A stretch of DNA of 64,000 nucleotides from positions 372,001 through 436,000 of the forward strand of contig NZ_BJEQ01000001.1 of assembly GCF_005405585.1 (NCBI RefSeq), in the 5' to 3' direction. Position numbers and translations under genes: made by a program. The stretch comes from Agarivorans sp. Toyoura001. GTDB taxonomy: Bacteria; Pseudomonadota; Gammaproteobacteria; Enterobacterales; Celerinatantimonadaceae. The notes below the pieces were generated by a model. It searched no databases and was not told where the DNA came from. It worked only from the letters and a program-made list of their open reading frames with translations. Below, piece by piece: positions 45,192 to 54,150 of the stretch. How positions within the stretch are numbered: position 1 is the first letter of the stretch; the number at the start of each line of letters is the position of its first letter.

Positions 45192-45349
45192 TCATACATT
45201 TGATAAAACCCAGATTATCATCTTTCCTAAACTACGTTAGTCACCTAGCTCGAAAAATAACAAAAACATCAGCACAAAAGAATGCCAGACCTTGTGGACA
45301 AGAAATGTGAAAACAAACAGAGTTGAAAGGAGGGCTTACTTTTATTCCA

Positions 45350-46297
45350 TCAAAAGTCTAGCGCGGGATAATACTCCACGTCAGAGCGCTGCACTAAGGT
45401 TGCAATATCTAAACGCAAACATTGCTCTATATTTACCTGCACATAACGCTGAGCGCCTGCATAAGTAAATTCCTTTGGTTCGTCCCACAGTATTTCTGCA
45501 TGGCCTTTTATCCAAAACCCACAGCCGGTTTCAAAATCTGGGATATACAGCCCCACTCGAGAATCGGCGACTATATTGCCTAAGGTATTGAAGAAGTTGT
45601 TACCTGAGAAGTCTGGAAAGATAAGTCTTTGCTTGGAGCTATTTGTTTGCTTGAGCATGGCCACAAACCCTGGTTTTCCGCCACGGTGAGATACATCAAC
45701 ACCTCCGCTTTCTGCTTGCCCTTTTATAACTGCGCGCGAAGTAATGAAAAAGGTATCGCACTGCTCTAGGTGTTGCTTTAATACTAGGTCGTTTGATGCT
45801 AGTTTTTTGAAATCAGTAACTCTGGGTGCTTTTAGCCCTGCAAAAGCATCAAGCTGTAATTCGCGCTTTTGAATATACTTAGGGCAATTGCCAAAGCTTT
45901 GCTCTACTTCAAAACGCAGCAACTGGTCGCTAGCATAGCTAATCAGCCCGTTAGCTCGGTTACGCCTGCGGGTATTAAGCTCTAAACCCAGTAAAGCCAA
46001 GCTGTCGCCAGCACTTAGGCTGGCTAGCCCCGAATACTCGATTAATGCTCTCGCTTCTATAGACAAGGTTTGAGCATTGGGTGAGCTAATAAACCCTTGC
46101 TCGCCCAATATCGGTGAAGCCCATGGGTGCCCCTCGTTGTCGAGTAACCCTGCGTATAACAAGGCTTGCTGCGAAAAAAAATCGCGATGCTGATCGGGCA
46201 TAAAGTCACGAATAAACTTGTCGCCAATCGGCCCGATATGCTCTTTTACGCCAGCACGCGCTTGTACCACCAATTCGCCTTGATGAAAAACACCCAT
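45350..46297 (-). CDS. Pyridoxamine 5'-phosphate oxidase-family protein
   Basis: A 315-residue soluble protein of the FMN-binding split-barrel family (COG3576 type). It opens MGVFHQGELVVQARAG and has QQALLYAGLLDNEGHPWASPILG (about 41-63), then later RLIFPDFSGNNFFNTLGNI and SRVGLYIPDFETG. Such proteins bind FMN and reduce or oxidise small molecules; the substrate is unknown. It lies 17 nt downstream of a DUF1348 gene in a presumed GST-DUF1348-PNPOx unit controlled by a divergent TetR. Confidence 0.85.
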   Translation of the reverse strand: MGVFHQGELVVQARAGVKEHIGPIGDKFIRDFMPDQHRDFFSQQALLYAGLLDNEGHPWASPILGEQGFISSPNAQTLSIEARALIEYSGLASLSAGDSLALLGLELNTRRRNRANGLISYASDQLLRFEVEQSFGNCPKYIQKRELQLDAFAGLKAPRVTDFKKLASNDLVLKQHLEQCDTFFITSRAVIKGQAESGGVDVSHRGGKPGFVAMLKQTNSSKQRLIFPDFSGNNFFNTLGNIVADSRVGLYIPDFETGCGFWIKGHAEILWDEPKEFTYAGAQRYVQVNIEQCLRLDIATLVQRSDVEYYPALDF

Positions 46298-46314
46298 GAA
46301 TGTCTCCGTTATTT

Positions 46315-46788
46315 TTATAAACCTAGATCACTCAAGCTTGGGTGATCGTCTGGCCTGCGCCCTTGCGGCCAATGAAACAGCCGTTCTTCTTCACTTATTG
46401 CTAGGTCATTAATGCTGGCATGACGGCTTTGCATTAAGCCATTTTCATCAAACTCCCAGTTTTCGTTGCCATAAGCGCGATACCATTGGCCAGCTTTGTC
46501 CTGCCACTCGTAGGCAAATCGCACCGCAATACGATTACCGCTATAGGCCCATAATTCTTTAATCAAACGGTAAGCTTGCTCTTTTTCCCACTTTTCGCTT
46601 AAAAACTGCTGAATTTGCTCGCGGCCCTCAATAAAGCTATCGCGGTTTCTCCACTGGCTATCTTTGGTATAGGCTAAAGCCACTTTTTCTGGGTTGCGTG
46701 AATTCCAACCATCTTCAGCCATGCGCACTTTTAGTGCAGCTGTGTCGGCATTAAACGGCGGTAATGGAAGGCGTTGCTCTATGGTCAT
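46315..46788 (-). CDS. DUF1348 (SnoaL/NTF2-like) protein
   Basis: A 157-residue protein matching the DUF1348 family, an NTF2-like fold. Typical parts are [62 protein letters not shown] and [19 protein letters not shown]. The near-invariant sequence suggests a conserved small-molecule pocket, but no reaction is known. It is the middle gene between GST (107 nt upstream) and the PNPOx-family gene. Confidence 0.9.
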   Translation of the reverse strand: MTIEQRLPLPPFNADTAALKVRMAEDGWNSRNPEKVALAYTKDSQWRNRDSFIEGREQIQQFLSEKWEKEQAYRLIKELWAYSGNRIAVRFAYEWQDKAGQWYRAYGNENWEFDENGLMQSRHASINDLAISEEERLFHWPQGRRPDDHPSLSDLGL

Positions 46789-46895
46789 ACTGTTTTCCTA
46801 TATTTGAGTCGTAATTCATTGAATGCGTTCTGTTTAAGCAATTTTTAGGCTAGCTCGGCGTTTACATCGCTAAACGCCGAGCTATTTGCGTTAAC

Positions 46896-47507
46896 TTAAA
46901 CGGCTTCTTTTAAGGGTGTTTTTTGCATTGCAACAAATCCATCAAGCGCTTCTACATTCGCTAACCAGCGCAAAATATTTGGGTATGCATCTAACTCAAC
47001 CTTGCCTTCTGGTGCATGAGCGATGTAGGAGTAACATGCTACGTCGGCAATGCTAGCTCGCTCACCTACCATCCACGCTTTACCTTCAAGCAAACCATCA
47101 ATAATCGACAGCATTTGGTGGCTGGCTTCAATGACTGCCTCTTGATCAAACTTGACGCCAAATACAGTAATTAAACGAGCGCGAGCTGGCCCTTCGGCGA
47201 GGTTGCGTGCAGCTAGCGCCAACCATTGTTGAATTTGCGCTTGTTGTTCGCTGTTTTTCGGGTTCCAGCTCGGCGCATAGGTGTTGGCAAGGTGAATGAT
47301 AATGGCGATGGAATCTCGAATCACCAAGCCATCGTCGTCCAGTACTGGTACTTGAGCAAAAGGATTAATCGAGCGAAAAGCGTTTTGTTTGTGCTCTCCT
47401 TGCGCTAAGTTAACTGGAATTTTTTGATACTGCAGTTTTAGCAAAGCCAGCATCAATCTCACTCGATGGGCGTGACCAGACAACTCGAAATCGTAAAGCT
47501 TTAACAT
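46896..47507 (-). CDS. Glutathione S-transferase
   Basis: A 203-residue GST with an N-terminal thioredoxin-like domain (YDFELSGHAHRVRLMLALLKL, the Ser at about residue 10 as the likely catalytic residue; NPFAQVPVLDDDGLVIRDSIAI forming the glutathione site) and a C-terminal helical domain (GERASIADVACYSYIAHA). It is divergent from a TetR gene and separated from it by 274 bp containing two operator-like repeats. It is probably part of a detoxification unit with the DUF1348 and PNPOx genes. Confidence 0.9.
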   Translation of the reverse strand: MLKLYDFELSGHAHRVRLMLALLKLQYQKIPVNLAQGEHKQNAFRSINPFAQVPVLDDDGLVIRDSIAIIIHLANTYAPSWNPKNSEQQAQIQQWLALAARNLAEGPARARLITVFGVKFDQEAVIEASHQMLSIIDGLLEGKAWMVGERASIADVACYSYIAHAPEGKVELDAYPNILRWLANVEALDGFVAMQKTPLKEAV

Positions 47508-47570
47508 AACCTTATCCTTAGTTGATTAAACATTCTTGGCTGACAACCCTGATGACTTCGCTTTAGCAAA

Positions 47571-47621
47571 GTAAACAAGTCTGTCTACTTTCCACCTAAA
47601 TTAGGAGACAGGTCTGTCCAT
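47571..47621. promoter_or_regulatory. Two operator-like repeats spaced three helical turns
   Basis: GTAAACA-AGTC-TGTCTAC (47571-47588) is an inverted repeat with one mismatch per arm. GGAGACA-GGTC-TGTCCAT (47604-47621) shares the core ACA(A/G)GTCTGTC. The centres are 33 bp apart, about three helical turns. They lie between the GST and TetR genes, so cooperative TetR binding is a natural reading. Confidence 0.6.
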
Positions 47622-47781
47622 GTCAATAAAAATATCATCAAAAGGGCAGAGACAAATTTGAATATCCTGCTAACAAGCTGTTTTAATTAGATAATTTAAA
47701 TTTGAAAAATTTGTGAGCCAGAGAGCTTGCCGAATCAGGAGACAGAGCGGTATACTTATCACGAAGCAATCAGGAAACATT

Positions 47782-48366
47782 ATGGCCAGTACTAAACGCG
47801 ATTTACTTATCGACACCGCCCAAGGGCTGTTTTACCAACACGGTTTTAGAGCTACGGGTATTGATACCATTTTGGCTGAATCAGGTGTGGCCAAAAAAAC
47901 CTTGTATAACCATTTTAAGTCGAAAGAAGATCTTATCGTTGCTTGCCTATATCGGCGTGATCAGCAGCTGTTAGCGCTTTTAGAAAACAGCATTGAACAT
48001 CTTGCTCCCCAGCAAAAGTGCCAGCCACAGTTTGCCCGCATCATGGCCTTTTTTGATGCTCTTGATAGTTGGATTAACTCAGATAACTTTTTTGGCTGCA
48101 TGTTTATTAATGCCTCTGCCGAATACCATCAAGCGGATAATCCGGTACATATTGCCTGCACCGAACACAAAAACTTGGTGATAAAGCTTATCGAACAACA
48201 GTTAAGTGAGTTAGCACTCACCCAACCTTTAGAGACTGCCAAACAGCTAGCTATTTTAGCCGATGGCGCGATAGTAGGCGCTCACACCACTAACGATTCG
48301 GCATCAGCAAAACACGCGAAAGCAGTGGCTGAAGTTCTGTTAAACAGCTTTGCCCAAGCGGCTTAA
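47782..48366 (+). CDS. TetR-family regulator
   Basis: The ATG at 47782 with AGGAA 5 nt upstream gives 194 residues; an earlier in-frame reading from 47713 lacks a site. The HTH lies at about residues 8-52 (DTAQGLFYQHGFRATGIDTILAESGVAKKTLYNHFKSKEDLI). The C-terminal domain with NFFGCMFINASAEY is of the type often paired with reductases or GSTs. It is divergent from the GST-DUF1348-PNPOx genes, which it probably represses through the repeats at 47571-47621. Confidence 0.9.
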   Translation: MASTKRDLLIDTAQGLFYQHGFRATGIDTILAESGVAKKTLYNHFKSKEDLIVACLYRRDQQLLALLENSIEHLAPQQKCQPQFARIMAFFDALDSWINSDNFFGCMFINASAEYHQADNPVHIACTEHKNLVIKLIEQQLSELALTQPLETAKQLAILADGAIVGAHTTNDSASAKHAKAVAEVLLNSFAQAA

Positions 48367-48444
48367 CAGTTGCTGTAAAGAGTGATGTTGGTAATTGCTC
48401 AATTTGATATATTGCCATTTTTCAGGTAACCACAGTGATGAATA

Positions 48445-49398
48445 ATGCCTACATTTCAAGCTAGTAAACTCCCTCTTCCCCGCAGCGACGATGAATTTGA
48501 AGACATGGTTACAGCTGTTTATAACAGTTCACAAACAGCTGTTTTTCCAACGTTTCAGCGTTATGGGCGTAATGGGCAGAAGCAAGATGGGGTGGATGTA
48601 TTTTGTTCTGAAACTAAAACAGCAATACAGTGCAAATTGTTAAGCAGTATTATCACTCAGCAAATTATTGATGCTGAACTAAGCAAGTTTAAAGATGGTC
48701 GCTTTTGGCCTGAAGATGACCAGCAAAAGTATCGTGACTATGTGTTTGCCGTAAGCCACGATAGAGACACACATATACAAAACTATATTGAATCTATATC
48801 TAGCCAAGAGCTATCTATCAGCATTATTTTTTGGCCAGAAATTCAAAATAAGATCACTCAAAATAAGCCCTTACTTAGTCAATTTTACCCTGAGCTCTCA
48901 TGTTTGAACCAAACCGCTCAAACCCAGCTATCGGCCAATGATGAACAATGTATAAGCCAACTAATTAATGCTTTAAGTGGCAACCGAAATAACTCTGAAC
49001 AAGCAAGCTTATTTGTTACTGAAAATGCCTACATAACCAAGCAGTTTAGCTCTGAATTTATCGACAGTATCTCTCAAATTGTTTGCCAGCCGCCATTTTT
49101 CCAAGATTCAAATTTAGAGAACTTAAAACGCAACTTATTCCAACAGCTTTCTGCATTTTTACGTATATTTGGCCAATACTACTCACGCAATAAGTCATCA
49201 ACTTATTCTCGTATTCAGCCGATTAACCCTCAAGATTTTGAGATATTGGCACGAGCCACTGAAGAGTTATTAGTTGCGGTCGAACCCGCTAGGCTAATCT
49301 TCAATACTCTGTTGGTTAACACTGCATGGCAAGGCTCAGCTAGTAGCCAAAATATCTGTCGATACTATGGCTTAGACTACACAAAGGCTCTATGTTGA
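48445..49398 (+). CDS. Predicted PD-(D/E)XK nuclease-like protein (Mrr-like N-terminus)
   Basis: A 317-residue protein. The N-terminal part looks like a restriction-endonuclease fold: Glu17/Glu19 in DDEFEDMV, then QRYGRNGQKQDGVDVF with Asp51, and AIQCKL with Gln62-x-Lys64, matching the E...D...QxK pattern of Mrr-type nucleases. The remaining 200 residues are not recognised and look mostly helical, with VEPARLIFNTLLVN near the end. No methylase, ATPase or helicase is adjacent. It could be an orphan defence nuclease or a single-gene effector. It ends 9 nt before the convergent sugar dehydrogenase. Confidence 0.6.
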   Translation: MPTFQASKLPLPRSDDEFEDMVTAVYNSSQTAVFPTFQRYGRNGQKQDGVDVFCSETKTAIQCKLLSSIITQQIIDAELSKFKDGRFWPEDDQQKYRDYVFAVSHDRDTHIQNYIESISSQELSISIIFWPEIQNKITQNKPLLSQFYPELSCLNQTAQTQLSANDEQCISQLINALSGNRNNSEQASLFVTENAYITKQFSSEFIDSISQIVCQPPFFQDSNLENLKRNLFQQLSAFLRIFGQYYSRNKSSTYSRIQPINPQDFEILARATEELLVAVEPARLIFNTLLVNTAWQGSASSQNICRYYGLDYTKALC

Positions 49399-49407
49399 AA
49401 AACAGAT

Positions 49408-50574
49408 TTAAGGCACGGCCAATGGGCTAAGCCTGTAGATATTGCCGCTATCACCACTAAAATAGATGTTTCCTTGGCTATCGCTAAGTAGTGCGCGCAC
49501 CCGTTCATTCAAGTCTTCAAGTAAACGTTCTTCACCAACGGGCATACCGTTTTCATCCATAATGATGCGGTTAATGTGCTGTAGCTTTAATGCTCCGCTT
49601 AATAAGTCACCTTGCCAGGCCGGAAAAGCAGCGCCGAAGTAAAGCATTAATGAACCAGGCGCAATAGAGGGAACATACACTTTTAAGGGTGAGTTTATTC
49701 CTTCTTTTATTTCTGCTTCGCCAACCTTTAACGGCCCCCAGTATTCCTTACCATGAGAGGTAATCGGCCAACCATAGTTAGCGCCTGCTTCAATTAAATT
49801 AAGCTCATCACCACCACGTGGGCCGTGCTCTATGGCCCATAGGCGCTGGTGCTTTGTATCATAAGCGAGACCTTGAGGATTGCGGTGACCGTAACTATAT
49901 ATAGCGTCGGCTACTTTTCTATTAGCTACAAAAGGGTTGTTGCTTGGTAGGCTACCATCAAGATTTAGTCGAATAATGCTGGCCGCATGGTTAGCGGTAT
50001 TCTGGCCATTATCACGCTCTCCTCTATCTCCAACAGAGAAATACAGATAAGATTCATCGAACGCAATTCGACTGCCGTAATGGCGATTAGTAGAACCTGC
50101 AGAGTTGGTAACGAGCACATCTCGCCAGTTACTCATCATCACTTGGCCAAATTCATTTTGCTTAATTTGCGCTTTAGCTAGGGTTGTTACGCCGCTGCCA
50201 TTGAGTGGCTTGCTGTAGGTAAAATAGAAGCTTCCATCGGGTCCACGTACAACATCTAACAATCCACCTTGACCCTGCGCCCAAATTGCCGGTAAACCAG
50301 CAATGCTCTTCCAGGCTTTCTTCCCTTGTTTAGCTTGAGTAAGGTTAACACTTACTAACTCACCATGGCGCAAAGTAATAACCAATGTATCGGCATTAAG
50401 CCAAGCCATACCCCAAGGCACACCAGGCAGTTGAGTGAGAGCCTCTACTTGTAAGTTGTAATCTTGGCTGGCGTGTTGAGTCGGCTTCGCATTAAGCTCA
50501 CGAGTAAAAAGCATTGCTGCAAGTACACCCCCAAAAAGCCATAAAAAACTTATACGATTACTTAGCTTGCTCAT
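49408..50574 (-). CDS. PQQ-dependent soluble aldose dehydrogenase (YliI-like)
   Basis: From the ATG at 50574 (AGGGA 8 nt upstream) it is 388 residues. It has an N-terminal signal or anchor (ISFLWLFGGVLAAMLF) and then a six-bladed propeller: LPGVPWGMAWLNADTLVI, GGLLDVVRGPDG, YFSVGDRGERDNGQN, SYGHRNPQGLAYD, EHGPRGGDELNLIEAGANYGWP and GALKLQHINRII, all typical of the glucose/sorbosone dehydrogenase family. It would oxidise aldose sugars in the periplasm using PQQ. A possible link to cellulose sugars is inference. Confidence 0.9.
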   Translation of the reverse strand: MSKLSNRISFLWLFGGVLAAMLFTRELNAKPTQHASQDYNLQVEALTQLPGVPWGMAWLNADTLVITLRHGELVSVNLTQAKQGKKAWKSIAGLPAIWAQGQGGLLDVVRGPDGSFYFTYSKPLNGSGVTTLAKAQIKQNEFGQVMMSNWRDVLVTNSAGSTNRHYGSRIAFDESYLYFSVGDRGERDNGQNTANHAASIIRLNLDGSLPSNNPFVANRKVADAIYSYGHRNPQGLAYDTKHQRLWAIEHGPRGGDELNLIEAGANYGWPITSHGKEYWGPLKVGEAEIKEGINSPLKVYVPSIAPGSLMLYFGAAFPAWQGDLLSGALKLQHINRIIMDENGMPVGEERLLEDLNERVRALLSDSQGNIYFSGDSGNIYRLSPLAVP

Positions 50575-50674
50575 TAGTTTATCCCTACGCCGAACCAAAT
50601 GGACAAGCTAACTATAAGCAAATTTAGATGTATTCTACAGTTTAATATCTGCTCATTTAAGTTAGATAAGTCAA

Positions 50675-50700
50675 ACAAAAAAGCCGACTAAGGTCGGCTT
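50675..50700 (-). terminator. Terminator after the isomerase gene
   Basis: Stem AAGCCGAC/GTCGGCTT with a 4-nt loop, followed on the minus strand by TTTTTTG. It lies 30 nt beyond the stop at 50731 and before the 5' region of the sugar dehydrogenase. Confidence 0.85.
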
Positions 50701-50730
50701 TCAAGACTGCAATTTTACCTATTTAGGCGT

Positions 50731-52218
50731 TTATAAAAACACACTTGGGATTTCGTTTGGAAAACGCTCTTGAGCAGGCTGGTTGTAATCGATGTCAGAC
50801 ACGCCCAATAAGTTAAGCACTTGGTACAGCGTTTTAGCTACATGGCCAAAAGCAATACCAGCGTGGTGCGGATAGCGTTTCTCAACCAATACATGGCGGT
50901 AAAAACGTTGCATCTCAGGAATGCCAAAGGCAGCAATTGCACCAAACGATTGCGGGTCGATATCGAGAATATCACCCTGCGCAACGTAGGCACGTAACTT
51001 AGTATCAGCGGTGGATTGCAAACGAAATAGGGTTATTTCACCCGGTTTAATTTGTCCTTCCAAGGTGCCACGAGTGATATCAGGCTCTTTGCCCGGCTCC
51101 ATCAAGCTATGCATAATTTTTTGGAAACGAAGTTGCGAGTTTTTCATGCAGCTTGGCGCGGTGTTACCACAGTGGAAGCCCATGAATAGGTCTTTCGCCG
51201 TATAGTTACCCATTACCGCTGCACTAGCGTCAACCATATCTTGTGGCACAGTGTTGTTAATGTCTAACAAGGTAGCAGGGTGATTAGTGGCACAGGTGAT
51301 CATGTACTCAGACAGCGCACCATAAATATCCACTTCACAAGCAACCGGAATACCGCGCTGCGCTAAACGTGCATTTACGTAACATGGCACAAAACCAAAG
51401 AACTTCTCAAACGACGGCCAACACTTATTGGCAAACACACCAAAGGTAGACGCGCCCATATTAGCCGCATGAAAATCTAGCAAGGCAGCTTCATACTGAG
51501 CAAGCTTAGGTAACAAATCTGGGTATGGGTTGTTATCACCAAGTTCCGCTTCCATCTCGGCAACAATTTTAGGAATGTCGGCATGGCCTTCGGCAGCTTG
51601 ATAGATATCCAGCAAATCAAGCTCACTGTTTTCCATGATCTCTACGCCAAGATCAAACAAAGCTTTAATTGGCGCGTTACAAGCCACAAAATCTTGTGGT
51701 CGTGGGCCAAACGAGAAAATCTTCAAGCCTTGCAAACCCAGTATGGTGCGAGCTACCGGCACAAAATCACCAATCATGCTGGCAACTTCAGTAGGCGTGC
51801 CTACTGGGTACTCTGGAATATGTACGGCCAAGTTGCGCAACCCCGCACTGTAAGAGGCGTTAAGCACCCCACAATAAGCATCGCCGCGCGCATCTTTAAG
51901 GCCAGCGGTGGCTTCTTCGGCGGCAGCGACAAACATAGTTGGGCCAGCAAATCGCTGCGCCATAATGCTTAGTGGTCCTTCTGGGCCAAAGTTACCTAAG
52001 TAAATAGCCAAAGAGTTAATGCCAGCTTGCTTCGCTTCGGCCAGCGCCTTCACTACATCGTTTTCATTTTCGATAATGGTTTGTAGCTCAACCACTTCAA
52101 TATCTTTTTCTATACAGGCTGCAGCCACCGCTTTACGGCGTTGCTCAGACAATGAAAGAGGGAAACAGTCACGGCTTACCGCAACAATACCTAATTTTAC
52201 TTGTGGGATATTTATCAT
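50731..52218 (-). CDS. L-fucose/L-arabinose isomerase-family protein
   Basis: From the ATG at 52218 (GGAG 6 nt upstream) it is 495 residues; a GTG four codons earlier is less likely. It shows the three-domain L-fucose isomerase-like fold: LGIVAVSRDCFPLSLSEQRR at the N-terminus, SLAIYLGNFGPEGP, ENSELDLLDIYQ, and a metal-site region around CEVDIYGALSEYMI and GFHCGNTAPSC. It probably interconverts an aldose and a ketose. No fucose or arabinose catabolic genes are adjacent, so the substrate is open. Confidence 0.85.
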   Translation of the reverse strand: MINIPQVKLGIVAVSRDCFPLSLSEQRRKAVAAACIEKDIEVVELQTIIENENDVVKALAEAKQAGINSLAIYLGNFGPEGPLSIMAQRFAGPTMFVAAAEEATAGLKDARGDAYCGVLNASYSAGLRNLAVHIPEYPVGTPTEVASMIGDFVPVARTILGLQGLKIFSFGPRPQDFVACNAPIKALFDLGVEIMENSELDLLDIYQAAEGHADIPKIVAEMEAELGDNNPYPDLLPKLAQYEAALLDFHAANMGASTFGVFANKCWPSFEKFFGFVPCYVNARLAQRGIPVACEVDIYGALSEYMITCATNHPATLLDINNTVPQDMVDASAAVMGNYTAKDLFMGFHCGNTAPSCMKNSQLRFQKIMHSLMEPGKEPDITRGTLEGQIKPGEITLFRLQSTADTKLRAYVAQGDILDIDPQSFGAIAAFGIPEMQRFYRHVLVEKRYPHHAGIAFGHVAKTLYQVLNLLGVSDIDYNQPAQERFPNEIPSVFL

Positions 52219-52552
52219 CACTCGCTCCACGGGTGCTTGGGTCTTTTGACCTTGGTTTTTTAATACCTCTAGTTTGCGTTAGCACAGAGCAGTAAATGAA
52301 TTGACGCGGATCAACAAAGGCTTCGCTTGTAAAATAACGGAATACCTATATTAAAAAGCGTTAGTGATAAAAATGGTTTACGACATATCCGCATTAGATT
52401 TGTTAACACTAGGTAAAGCAAATAGCCTCCTAATCAATCAGCCATGCCCCAACCCGATACTTATCACTCACAGCCATTTATTTGCTAATATTGGCGGGTA
52501 AAAATACGGTTTATTTGGCCGTTCGAATTGATTAAAAATATTGAGCAAGATA
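52219..52552. other. Intergenic region, 334 bp
   Basis: A divergent gap between the isomerase gene and the YjaB-like gene. It should hold both promoters. I see no strong palindrome, riboswitch or ORF with a ribosome-binding site. Confidence 0.5.
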
Positions 52553-52984
52553 ATGATTGTAGAAAATGTGCTTGCTGAAGATTACGCTGAAATGCTTAGT
52601 CTTTGGGAAGACTCTGTGAGAGTAACCCACGACTTCATTACAGAAGATGACATTGAGTTTTTTAAACCTATCATCCTTGAGCAGGCCTTTCCTGCTGTAG
52701 CCCTACGCTGCGTTAAAGATGCCAAGGGTGCTATTATTGGCTTTGTTGGCGCTGCCGATGAAAAAATTGAAATGCTGTTTATTGCCAATTCTGCTCGTGA
52801 GCAAGGCATTGGTAAACTGCTGCTGCAATATGCTATCGACACCTTAAACTGCACTAAAGTAGATGTGAATGAACAAAACCCAGCTGCGGTAGGTTTCTAT
52901 CAACATATGGGATTTAAGCTTGTCTCTCGCTCCCCGCTTGATGACATGGGAAAACCTTTCCCCATTTTGCACTTAAGCCTTTAA
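52553..52984 (+). CDS. yjaB: GNAT acetyltransferase, YjaB-like
   Basis: From the ATG at 52553 it is 143 residues; a TTG four codons earlier is an alternative, and neither has a strong ribosome-binding site. The GNAT fold is clear: SVRVTHDFI near the N-terminus, IEMLFIANSAREQGIGKLLLQYAID with the acetyl-CoA pyrophosphate loop, VDVNEQNPAAVGFYQHMGF, and the closing DDMGKPFPILHLSL. The two last motifs are shared with E. coli YjaB. The substrate is unknown. Confidence 0.83.
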   Translation: MIVENVLAEDYAEMLSLWEDSVRVTHDFITEDDIEFFKPIILEQAFPAVALRCVKDAKGAIIGFVGAADEKIEMLFIANSAREQGIGKLLLQYAIDTLNCTKVDVNEQNPAAVGFYQHMGFKLVSRSPLDDMGKPFPILHLSL

Positions 52985-53022
52985 CTCATTAACTCAAAAG
53001 CTAGTAACGCTCTGCAGATCCG

Positions 53023-53056
53023 AAAGCCCCGAAGCAACTTTACTTCGGGGCTTTTT
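53023..53056 (+). terminator. Terminator after the YjaB-like gene
   Basis: A perfect 12-bp stem AAAGCCCCGAAG/CTTCGGGGCTTT with an 8-nt loop and a T-run, 38 nt beyond the stop. Confidence 0.92.
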
Positions 53057-53106
53057 GATTAAGTGCTTTACTTAATAGACAAACAAAATGTATAGCGCGT
53101 AGCTAG

Positions 53107-54150
53107 CTACATCGTTAGCACAATTTTACCTAAGAATTTTTTCTCTAAGAAGGTGGTTTGCGCAGCCACTATCTCTTTTAATGGGTAAGTATGCGCAACT
53201 AGCGGCGCGATATCTTCGCGCTCGATGTGAGCAATCAAATTACCAAAAACCTCCGGCTCTATCACGGTACAACCAAAGAAACTTAAGTCTTTTAAGTACA
53301 AGGTGCGAACGTCTAATTCCACCATGGCTCCGCCAATCGCGCCCGATACCGCGTAACGGCCTTTTGGCCTTAAAACCTCAAGCAACTGAGGAAATAAACT
53401 ACCCGCAACTAGGTCAATGACTACGTCAACACTGTTTGCGGACATCACATCGCTAAGCTTGTCGCTGCGCAGTACCACTTCATCAACACCAAGCTCTTCA
53501 ATCATTTGCTGCTTGCTTGGGCTAGTCAGCGCAAGCACATACGCACCACGTGCTTTAGCCAATTGAATGGCCGCCGAACCAACACCGCCGGAAGCACCAG
53601 TAATTAATACCTTATCACCCTGTTTCACCTTAGCGCGGGTCAGTAAGTTTTCTGCGGTAGAGTAAGAGCAAGGAAACGACGCCAGCTCTGCATCACTATA
53701 TTTGCTGGTTATTTTGTAGGCATGGCTAGCCGCTACTTTAGTGTATTCGGCAAAGCCGCCATCACACTCCGAACCAAAATACCAAGCTTGCTCTAGCGCT
53801 TTGCCATTCACCTCAGTTAAACAAGGCTCAATAAGTACCCGCTCTCCTACCCTACTCGGATCAACCTGCTCACCTACCGCCACAATGTAACCACAAACAT
53901 CGGCACCTTGAATACGCGGAAACTGCAAAGCCTCACTCGACCAAGAGGCGTCCTCGGCCTTGTCACTTTTCGAATACCAACCAATACGGGTATTAATGTC
54001 GGTATTGTTTACCCCGGCGGCCGCTACTTTAATTAATACATCACGCGCGCCAATAATTGGCATTGCTACATCGCTGCGATAGCTCAGTTTATCGGTATCT
54101 CCGTGACCGGTCATATGCACGGCACACATTACTTTTGGAAGAGTTGTCAT
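53107..54150 (-). CDS. Medium-chain dehydrogenase/reductase (zinc-independent type)
   Basis: A 347-residue MDR enzyme. The GroES-like N-terminal domain (VLIKVAAAGVNNTDINTRIGWY) lacks the catalytic zinc ligands of classical alcohol dehydrogenases. The Rossmann domain has GDKVLITGASGGVGSAAIQLAKARGA with the NAD(P)-binding GxGxxG-like loop. It probably reduces a quinone or an unsaturated carbonyl with NADPH. It overlaps the upstream TetR gene by one base (TAATG), so both are co-transcribed and co-regulated. Confidence 0.88.
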   Translation of the reverse strand: MTTLPKVMCAVHMTGHGDTDKLSYRSDVAMPIIGARDVLIKVAAAGVNNTDINTRIGWYSKSDKAEDASWSSEALQFPRIQGADVCGYIVAVGEQVDPSRVGERVLIEPCLTEVNGKALEQAWYFGSECDGGFAEYTKVAASHAYKITSKYSDAELASFPCSYSTAENLLTRAKVKQGDKVLITGASGGVGSAAIQLAKARGAYVLALTSPSKQQMIEELGVDEVVLRSDKLSDVMSANSVDVVIDLVAGSLFPQLLEVLRPKGRYAVSGAIGGAMVELDVRTLYLKDLSFFGCTVIEPEVFGNLIAHIEREDIAPLVAHTYPLKEIVAAQTTFLEKKFLGKIVLTM

